From Mesostigma viride (taxonomy: Eukaryota; Streptophyta; Mesostigmatophyceae; Mesostigmatales; Mesostigmataceae), in the NCBI GenBank assembly GCA_009746045.1, contig RPFO01000146.1, forward strand, positions 1 to 39,546: a stretch of DNA of 39,546 nt, written 5' to 3'. The translations under genes and the position numbers were made by a program. The notes under the pieces are model-generated. The model was not told the DNA's origin. It saw nothing but the letters and a program-made list of their open reading frames with translations, and did no database searches. How positions within the stretch are numbered: the stretch's first letter is position 1; each line of letters begins with the position of its first letter. Of the stretch, positions 32,553-39,546 are shown one piece after another.

Positions 32553-33025
32553 TCATCCCATATCAAAATGGGTCATGAATGAATAACTAATTAATTGCCT
32601 TGTCTTTTGCTTCTGAAGAAGTTTGCCTGCCAGCAGCCACCGACTGGGAGCAGTGATCAGCCCTTTGTACTGACTCAGGCCGGAAATCATCGCCTTGAAA
32701 GAGCGGCTCTGAGCCGCGACGTGAAAGGAAATTGCGTTCTCAACAAAGAAGTTGGCCACCATGAGCTGGCACTCCTCTTCGTTTGTGGGGTTCACAAACC
32801 TCGTGATTGTCTGCTGGCGAGGATCACCTGCAATGGCCGACCCCGAAGCAAGGCCCTGGCCGCTCTCCGCCACTGCCATGAAGCTCAGGTGCTGCTGCTT
32901 CTTCGCCTTCAGCCCGGCCTTCTTGCCCACAACTCCTGGAATTCTAGCTTCCGTTTCTGCCCAATCTTTGCGTCAGGGCAGGCGTCTATGCCCTGCCCTG
33001 CGATGCCCGCAAAATGTGCGCGCAT
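32553..33025 (-). pseudogene. hAT-like transposase fragment
   Basis: The minus-strand frame reads QQTITRFVNPTNEEE, then ANFFVENAISFHVA and ITAPSRWLL. This resembles the DUF659-type region of hAT transposases (N-terminal to the catalytic domain: FF..NxIxFxV ... PSR). The upstream part (QKRKLEFQELWARR) is one frame away. No catalytic RNase H-like core or C-terminal dimerisation domain follows, so only a fragment is present. It abuts the terminus of CACTA copy C exactly at 33026. Confidence 0.5.
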
Positions 33026-33036
33026 CACTAGGAAGT

Positions 33037-33540
33037 CGGGTTCTGAGATTTTTCTCAGGAATCCTGAGATTTCCTGATTTTTTTCTCAGGATTCCTGAGA
33101 TTTTCTCAGGATTTCCTGAGATATCCTGATTTTTTTCTCAAGATGTCCTGAGAAATCCTGAGAAAAACTGAGATTTTCTCAGGATTCCTGATATTATATC
33201 AGGACTTCCTCCTGAGAATCCTGAGAAGTGCCTGAGATGCGTCTCGCGAAACACTGAGAAACACTGAGAATCCTGAGAAAATCCTGAGATCCTGAGAAAA
33301 ATGTCGAAACAACACAAAAAATCTCAAGATCTTGAGATTTTCCCGCTGAATCAGAAAAAAATCAGGAAAATCAGGACACTTAGCATGGCACAAAAAATCA
33401 GGAAAATCAGGACACTTAGCATGGCACAAAAAATCAGGAAAATCAGGACACTGAGCATGACACTTGAGAACTCTCAAGTGCATGAAGACAGGACACTTAT
33501 GCATTATATGTGGATGCAGAAATGATGCAGTTGACACACA
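33037..33540. repeat. Copy C subterminal repeats
   Basis: Same CTCAGGAT/ATCCTGAG and AAAATCAGGACACTTAGCATGGCAC words as element A, in opposite orientation. It has one more unit of the TCAGGACACTTAGCATGGCA repeat than element A, so the two copies have diverged by repeat number. Confidence 0.85.
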
Positions 33541-33625
33541 TGTTCATTGGAAATAAATAAATATAAGTGTGACAAGCACACAAAAAGTTACATCAATCCA
33601 TCATTACATTATATTAGGAATATAA

Positions 33626-34519
33626 TCAATCCCACTCCTCATCAGTGTATGCAGCACTGTCAGAGTCCGCATAATTTACTACCACACGTTGCCTCTCACT
33701 TCTCCTTTGTGTGGGAATGCATGCCTCACCGTCGCTGCTCAGCGACAAATCACTAGCAATGTCATCAGGGCTTGATGCGCTGCCACTAGCCGCTGCCATG
33801 GACTTGCCAGCAATGCTCTTGCCACGCGAGCGGTTTGGTGCAGCGGCTGTGTGTGTTTCTACCAATGTGTCCGCAGTGCGCTTGCCACGCGAGCGGCTTG
33901 GTGCAGTGGTTGCTTGTGGTTCTACCAATGTGCCAACAGTGCGCTTGCCACGTGAGCGACTTGGTGCAGTGGTTGCTTGTGGCTAGAGCTACCAATGTGC
34001 CAACAGTGCGCTTGCCACGTGAGCGACTTGGTGCAGTGGTTGCTTGTGGCTCTACCAATGTGCCAACAGTGCGCTTGCCACGTGAGCGATTAGGTGCAGT
34101 GGTTGCTTGTGGCTCCGCAGCCATGCGTGCAGTGGTTGCTTGTGGATCTATGGGTGCAGTGCGATTACCTTGTGAACGACCTCGTGTTGTCATGTCTCTT
34201 CGCTTAACACACAGTGTCACCTTGCGCTGCAGGTTCATATCAGCATACACGTCTGTGGTTCTCAGCTGAGCACCTGCAGCACGGGATAATACATGCTGGG
34301 CTGCACTACACGTTTCCTTTACCATTTGCCACGGCAATTTACAGTGCACGATGGCTATCTCAGGTGCATACTCTGGATCAACTACAAAACCAACTGAACA
34401 TACACTCCCGGGAAGGACTAAAGCATCCTGCTTGGGCGCTCGCTCCCCTAAAGGTATAAGCGTCAATCCCTCTAAAGGGAGCTCTTTCACAGAACCGACA
34501 TCAAACAGAGCAACCTTTA
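33626..34519 (-). pseudogene. Transposase C-terminal exon fragment (copy C)
   Basis: Matches the last exon of transposase A from KVALFDVGSVKEL to the stop (TDEEWD). One extra 63-bp SRSRGKRTVGTLV unit is present. A 4-bp insertion near 33985 (CTAGAGCT instead of CTCT) breaks the frame inside the repeat. No start, core or other exons are present. Confidence 0.85.
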
Positions 34520-35250
34520 ACACGTATGGCTATTTAGAATAGCGCCTTAATGATTGAGAATGAATGCGAAAGACCTTGGACTTCCTATGCGTCACAGCGC
34601 ACGATGGTGGCTTAAGAATACTTGTCACACAATACGAATAAGCTCAAACCCGGAAAACCGGTTTCGTATATTACAATGTTACCACACAGATTAAAACACT
34701 CAATGCGGGAAGACTTACACCCAGTAGGCGAGGGATTCACACTCGAGCCCACAGGAGACTTACACTCCAGGATTAAGCGATGGTAAATAATCTGTAGAGC
34801 AACGTGGTAAATTACGATACAAGGTCCGGATTGCTGGCATAGCTCGTGCCTTCCTATTTTGTCCCTTCGTCCCCGTTGGTGGCTGCGCCTGGCGCTGCCA
34901 ACCAGGCATGACGTGAGGTCCGCGGGGACGGGCTTCTCGAACCGTCTAGAACACATTAAAGACCAGTACGGCTAGAGGCCTCTCCTGAAAATATCCAAAT
35001 GTCCGTAGGTACCATCATAACGCATGTGCAGTGCCACTTGGCTGTCCCGTAACTCCCGTTCAGGCGCTAGGTCTGCCTACGGCGCAAAGGCCAAGTTCGT
35101 CAGCAAAACTTCTACACTTACTTCCACACGGATTGCCTCGGCTGCCAACTATACTATGGCCTCGGCACTGGCGCCGGATTACGGTCGGCGCCGATCGACC
35201 GGGACGGATAATTTAATACCACAAATGGCATGTTGCATCCGTGCAACACA
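34520..35250 (-). other. Probable 3' LTR of the chromovirus
   Basis: No coding signal. On the minus strand it begins TGTGTTGCACGGATG directly after a polypurine tract, and it ends near the junction with CACTA copy C. The partner LTR is missing, so the end is not fixed. Confidence 0.4.
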
Positions 35251-35262
35251 CCTCCCCCCCCA
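35251..35262 (-). other. Polypurine tract of the chromovirus
   Basis: Minus-strand TTGGGGGGGAGG immediately before TGTGTTGC, the position and composition expected for the plus-strand primer of LTR reverse transcription. Confidence 0.5.
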
Positions 35263-35801
35263 ACAAAAGAGGCGGCTACTCCTGTAGCCGGGACTTATAA
35301 ATGACTGTATACATGGTCACTGTTCCCTTCCAGGGCACGAATCGATCGTGCCAATTGTCACCGTCCGTTGGCGATGGTTTACGGCGCCGGGCGGTAAGGG
35401 CTCGGGCGGTGACCCCCACGAGCGGAGCCCCCACGGCCATGCCCGCGCAGAGGTGCGGCCGGGCGTTGACGCCGGGGGACACGCTCAGCCGGCGCGGCCT
35501 CAGCCGGCTCGGGAAGAGGCAGGCCATTGGCCTGGACTAGGGCGGGCTGGAAGGTGAGTTGCCGCTCGCCGGCGTGTGCATCATGGCGTTTGGCCAGGTT
35601 GACATCCCGCAGCGCCTCCAGTGGGAAAACGCTCAAGAAGGCGGCGAGGAACTTGTGTCGGGTGAGGGACACCGAACCTCCTGTCCAAACGATACTGCAC
35701 CGAATAACTCGCCCATGGACCCCTGGGGCGGGGCGGCCTGCATCAAGGCTGCCAATGCACATGCAAGGAGCATTACGCAAAAGGTAGGAGAAGGGCCGGA
35801 A
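35263..35801 (-). other. Untranslated stretch between chromodomain and polypurine tract
   Basis: GC-rich. A minus-strand frame (35780-35379) begins after the chromodomain stop and includes HKFLAAFLSVFPLEAL, but I do not recognise it. It may be a downstream open frame or only composition. Confidence 0.3.
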
Positions 35802-37177
35802 TTATGCCAACCCTGCCCGGGCTTCATACTCCTGTAGCAAGCGTGCACAGCCCGTGAGTCCAGCCTCAGCTACCCATGAGTGCTCTAGCTCTGTTTGGGA
35901 GAACTTCCACTTAAGGAGGTACTCGCGGCGGCGGCCTCGATTGCGGTGGGCTACAATGTCCTCGACCTCATCCTCGGGTTTGCCCGTCTCGGGGTTGAAC
36001 TCCAGGGGGCGGGTGCCATGACACGACCTGGGAAGGTGCTCTTGCGGATGGCGACAGACACCATCACCTCATTGAACACCTTCTCCACCAGATACGGTCC
36101 AAGGAATAAGGGGCGGAGCTTGACCTTCAGGCTGTCCTCGAACTTGTGCGAGAAGCGGCCTTGGTGGGGGCCCTCAATTAAAACCAAGTCACCTGCTTCG
36201 ATTGCAGGGGTGCGCCTGTCCAGGGTACTTTGGACTCGCGCCATGTACTTGCATGGCACGCGCCTGACGTAGGCCACTTATGGCGCTGGAATGAGCTTGC
36301 ACCATCCGTTGTACCAGCTCCCGCGCCCCTGCGACTGTGGAGCGTAGCTCCGTTGTCGTGGTGATGGCTGGGGCGGTCAAGAGATCGGTGGGGGTAAGGG
36401 GATGCCTGCCTGTATCAAGAAAGAACGGGGTATACCCGTGGGCAGAATGGGGGGCATTATTGAGTGAAAACTCAATGAATCCCAGCACTTCGTCCCAATT
36501 CCTCCCGTCTCGATCCAGGTAGTGCCGCAGTGCCTCTTCCACCACCCGATTCACTCTCTCCACCATGTGAGAAGAGCTATACTGTGATAGGCCGTACCCA
36601 TAGACAACTTAGTCCCGACGACCTGAAAAAATGAGGTCCAAAATTTCGACGTGAACAGCTTGTCCTTGTCGGTGATAAATTGTCGGGGCATGCCATGGAG
36701 CCGGAACACATTGTTTAGGAACAAGTGGGCACACTCTTCCGCCGTCAGGGTGGCCTTGCAGGGGATTAAATGGCATCTCCGCGTGAGCCGGTCCACCACT
36801 ACCAGGATCTGAGCATTGCCCGCCTTGGTCTCTGGCAAGGGCCCAATGAAATCCATCATCACCGAGTCCCAAGGGAACATGGGGTCTGGAATTTCCTTTG
36901 GAACGCCCTGTTTGCCCGTATTCCGTGGCTTCATGTGTTGGCAGCTGTCACAGGTACTGACATACTCCCGCACATCACGAGCCATCTTAGGCCGATAGTA
37001 GGACCTCCGGGCCCTTGCTAACAGCCTGTCCTGGCCTTGGTGTCCCCCCAAGACGGAGTCATGTAGCTCAAATAATACCTCAGCGCGGCATATTTGGGGG
37101 ACATACAAGCGCCATGAGTCTTGACGGGCCGCCTGGCCACTGACATTCACGTAAAGGAACCCGTTTTGAAACTTGGC
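35802..37177 (-). pseudogene. Ty3/gypsy chromovirus integrase and chromodomain (5'-truncated)
   Basis: Integrase zinc domain (His/His in LHDSVLGGHQG, Cys/Cys in TCDSCQHMK), DDE core Asp (MMDFIGPLP), Asp (FITDKDKLF) and Glu (MVERVNRVVEE), then the gypsy C-terminal domain (AGDLVLIEGPH, KLRPLFLGPY). A chromodomain follows (about 35970-35815: EVEDIVAHRNRG, REYLLKWKFS, ELEHSWV), with its stop at 35804-35802. Chromodomains direct integration to marked chromatin. Frame changes near 36575, 36240 and 35995 make it non-functional. RT, RNase H, protease and gag are missing upstream of 37177. Confidence 0.88.
37168..37177. repeat. 10-bp direct repeat GAAACTTGGC flanking the palindrome block, left copy
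   Basis: The same ten bases recur at 37768-37777, exactly 600 bp away. They flank the 590-bp palindrome block, as a target-site duplication would. Confidence 0.5.
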
Positions 37178-37253
37178 AGTTAAGTAATGCAATACGCATT
37201 ACTTTTGCATACTTGCAAGTATGCAAAAGTAATGCGTATTGCATTACTTAACT
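37178..37253. repeat. Perfect 76-bp palindrome, copy 1
   Basis: Both 38-base arms are exactly complementary with no loop (centre ACTTGCAAGT). It starts AGTTAAGTAATGC and contains ATACGCATTAC and TTTTGCATAC blocks. It can form a cruciform. Confidence 0.95.
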
Positions 37254-37503
37254 AAAATTGGGCCGCGTGGGGAAATCCAGCGTTCCGCACACACCGCTCG
37301 TTACCGAGGTGACTCGATTAATTACGACTCGGCTATTCCCAGCCTCGCGCCGTAATTCCTATTTCGACTTGGCCTACCCGGCCTCCGCCAAACATAGAAA
37401 TCCACAAATATTTCGACTCGGCCTCCCAGGCCTACCCGCCGCAAATATTTCCGTGCCTCCGAGAGGATTCGAACCCGGTACCCCAGGAGCGAACGCCAAT
37501 CTT
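37254..37503. repeat. 250-bp spacer with tRNA-like B-box
   Basis: Contains three related sub-blocks (TTTCGACTTGGCC / AATATTTCGACTCGGCC / GATTAATTACGACTCGGC). Near its end, the minus strand carries GGTTCGAATCC (about 37466-37476), a perfect B-box of the RNA polymerase III internal promoter, in tRNA-like context. The first 180 bp recur after copy 2 of the palindrome. It may be a SINE-like piece; no complete tRNA can be folded from it by eye. Confidence 0.5.
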
Positions 37504-37579
37504 AGTTAAGTAATGCAATACGCATTACTTTTGCATACTTGCAAGTATGCAAAAGTAATGCGTATTGCATTACTTAACT
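37504..37579. repeat. Perfect 76-bp palindrome, copy 2
   Basis: Identical to copy 1, 326 bp downstream. Followed by a 180-bp copy of the spacer start (to about 37759) with one visible base difference (CCAGCG versus CCGGCG). Confidence 0.95.
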
Positions 37580-37767
37580 AAAATTGGGCCGCGTGGGGAA
37601 ATCCGGCGTTCCGCACACACCGCTCGTTACCGAGGTGACTCGATTAATTACGACTCGGCTATTCCCAGCCTCGCGCCGTAATTCCTATTTCGACTTGGCC
37701 TACCCGGCCTCCGCCAAACATAGAAATCCACAAATATTTCGACTCGGCCTCCCAGGCCTTGTGGTAG

Positions 37768-38393
37768 GAAACTTGGCTCTTACATTCTGCAGGGCAGCCA
37801 GCAAGTACCTGTTCTTCATAGAAGGTAAATGCTCTAGCACCTTGTATTTCGTGTACCTGTCCACGCACACCAACAGTTGCATGCCCCTGATGTGTTGGAT
37901 ATCACACTGCAGATCACCAATGCTCTGAGGTAGAGCTTTGGCATGTGATTTCCTGGGCTTGTTGGAGGACAACTGGCACTTACACCGTGAGGCAGCTTGC
38001 TGACACGCCTTAAGAAGGGGTGCCCTGCCCATACGGAAGGCAAAGTTGTTTGACGAGAGAAGTGGCATGCCCAAACATGTTGTGGATTCGGGCACCCAAC
38101 TCCTGGTACACAGAGGAAGCAGTCCCTGGCACAGTCAGGACTGTGCTGTCAGGTTGTCCAGCATCACCATGCTGACTTCCATCCTGTTCTGACTCAGAGC
38201 CTGAGTCACCCTGCTCATGCCCAACACCTGGACCGCCAGCAGGGACCACATGCATACCACCAGAGGCCTTCACACCCCTCTGCGGTTGTACATTGGTTTC
38301 TCTCAGAATGAGAGGTCCACCCTCGTGCCCAGCACGAGGATGCATAGGGTCAGACATACTTACAGCTGCATCAGCTGTCAAGGACGTCTTCAT
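37768..38393 (-). pseudogene. Copia-like element Y integrase N-terminus
   Basis: Zinc-binding His pair (RIHNMFGHA) in one frame and the Cys motif (ASRCKCQ) in the next. The start of the catalytic core follows (IGDLQCDIQHIRG, CVDRYTKYKVLEHLPSM), similar in pattern to integrase X. It breaks off at 37768 against the palindrome block. A serine/glycine/acid-rich linker (DSGSESEQDG) precedes it, and no protease motif is seen between gag and integrase. Confidence 0.6.
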
Positions 38394-39546
38394 AGGAACC
38401 TGTACCTCTCCAGGTGACCTGGGGCCACACTGAACCTGGAGATCACCCCCTTGTTGCCCAGATATAAAATCTGCATTGGAGCACCTGGCCTCCCCCTTGG
38501 GTGAATTAAGGTGTGTAGGGGTTGCCTCAGACAGTCACTGCTCCTTGTTGTCTTCTTGCTGACTGCCCTTTGAAGGCTGGCCTGCCTGGGACTTGTTGTT
38601 GTTCTTCTTGTTGTTGTTGTTATTCTTGTTGCTGCCCTGGCCCTGGGACTTCTTGAAGCTGGGACACTCCTTCTTGATGTGCCCCCACCCCTTGCACAGG
38701 TAGCATTGTATCTTGGACTTGCCCTGGCCACTGCCCCATTGTCAGACGCGTTGCCCTGCTTGGGCTGACCACCCACCCGCCTGAAAACCGACTTGGAGTG
38801 TGACCTCCTGTCAGAATCAGGTGAATGATCTCCCTTGCGCTTGTGATGGTTGCCCCTACGCCCTCCTTGGCTTCGGTCAGCCTCAGACGTCTTGGAGCCA
38901 CCCTGGGTACGCCCGCCTGCCTGGGTAGCCTTCACTGCTGGCACTCCACCCTCAAACAGCTCCTCTGCCTCGAGAGCTTGTTTAATGATGACCTTGTAGG
39001 CCTTCAGGGTAGAGTGTGGGGCACACATGACTTTTAAGGAGCCACGTGTCGCCTTATCCAGCCCAGAAACCTTGAGCCAGTTGGTTAGGGCTATGTTATC
39101 AGCGACATTAAAGCCGTGAGCCCTGCCCTCCTCAACCATCTTACAATTATTAGTTGAGAAAGTTCTGGATCAGGTCCCCCTTGACCTCCCACCCTTGGTA
39201 CTTGTCCTGCCAATGGATCCCCACTTTCTTCCTCTGATCCTCCAGCAGCTCCTTCAGCTCAGCCACGTACAGTGCCCAGGCCTTATTGGCCTTTTTGCAC
39301 TCCCTGGTTAGGTCCTTAATCTGGTCAGTACACTTGCCAAAAGTGCTACTGCCTATCCAGATTTGATAGTAATTTGTACCACCGTACAAGCTAGGGAACC
39401 CTTCCAACCCCTCCACAAACTCTTCAGCCTGCTTAGGCTTGGAGTCTGAGGTTACAGGCTGCAACTGATTGACAATTAAAAGACCCCTGTGTGGTAAGAT
39501 CAAAGCCATGAATAGCTTGTGCATTATTATTATTGTGAGGAAGGTT
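38394..39546 (-). pseudogene. Copia-like element Y gag
   Basis: N-terminal gag-like segment (39524-39150: FVEGLEGFPSLYGGTNYY, WEVKGDLIQNFLN). After a stop and frame change the capsid-like part continues (39139 down: ADNIALTNWLK, KAYKVIIKQALEAEELFEGG). A CCHC zinc knuckle CYLCKGWGHIKKEC (about 38708-38665) sits one frame away, followed by an Asn/Lys-rich tail. Gag packages the retrotransposon RNA. The 5' end and LTR lie outside the window. Confidence 0.65.

Larger units (their letters stand above)
33026..34519 (-). mobile_element. CACTA copy C: inverted, truncated copy of element A's 3' end
   Basis: From CACTAGGAAGTCGGG at 33026 to about 34519, the reverse complement is nearly identical to 8759-7371. 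It covers the terminus, the subterminal repeats and about 270 codons of the transposase C-terminus. Homology stops at TTAAAGGTTGC. The rest of the element is absent, with chromovirus LTR-like sequence beyond. Confidence 0.9.

Noticed and set aside
37450-37503. A tRNA gene on the minus strand
   Set aside because: The B-box/T-loop motif is perfect, but I could not pair an acceptor stem, T stem or anticodon arm around it.

Overview
The window looks like repeat-rich nuclear DNA of a eukaryote, most likely a green alga or other early-branching member of the green lineage. The evidence is GT-AG introns, CACTA (En/Spm, CMC superfamily) transposons with TNP2-type transposases, a chromodomain Ty3/gypsy element, Ty1/copia-like elements and a PAT/Kangaroo-type tyrosine-recombinase retrotransposon with split direct repeats, a class known from Volvox and Chlamydomonas. 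I see no bacterial-style operons, no rRNA, no intact tRNA and no clear host housekeeping gene. Essentially everything recognisable belongs to mobile elements, several nested in one another. The species is not determined.

Layout: (1) 1-8759 is the right part of CACTA element A. Its left end lies outside the window. It holds a frame-broken accessory gene on the minus strand (82-2960) and a six-exon TNP2 transposase gene on the plus strand (3551-8197) with two one-base deletions, and it ends in CTCAGGAT-rich subterminal repeats and a CACTAGGAAG terminus at 8759. (2) 8760-10608 holds LTR-retroelement debris and the last part of a copia RNase H. (3) 10609-28830 is CACTA element B, about 18.2 kb, bounded by inverted CACTAGGAAGGGG termini and a 2-bp AA duplication. 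It interrupts the copia RNase H gene exactly: removing it with one AA restores the reading frame. B carries an apparently intact six-exon transposase (minus, 15549-11093, 1054 aa) and an apparently intact three-exon accessory gene (plus, 16396-22242, 714 aa) whose two introns are almost wholly minisatellite. Inside B, downstream of the accessory gene, sits a PAT-like retrotransposon (22512-27899) with the A1-ORFs-B1-A2-B2 repeat layout, next to a GAAGAAT heptamer array. (4) 28831-32270 is the rest of copia element X (minus). (5) 32553-33025 is a hAT-like fragment. (6) 33026-34519 is an inverted, nearly identical partial copy of the 3' end of element A (copy C). (7) 34520-37177 is the 3' half of a decayed chromovirus (minus). 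(8) 37178-37767 is a tandem pair of units, each starting with a perfect 76-bp palindrome, one containing a tRNA-like B-box. (9) 37768-39546 is the 5' half of another copia-like element Y (minus).

How the parts fit: both CACTA elements share one plan, in which the transposase and a second gene are divergently transcribed from a short intergenic region that contains hairpins and repeated ATCCGAT-type motifs. The second protein has a CX2CX10CX2H finger-like motif, a coiled-coil/proline-rich middle and a conserved domain of about 110 residues that I cannot assign to a named family. By position and pairing it resembles the TNPA partner of TNP2 in En/Spm. Its conservation between two elements with quite different subterminal repeats is the most interesting result here: a two-gene algal CACTA system with a possibly undescribed accessory DNA-binding protein. 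Element A's genes are broken and B's are open, so B is the candidate autonomous copy.
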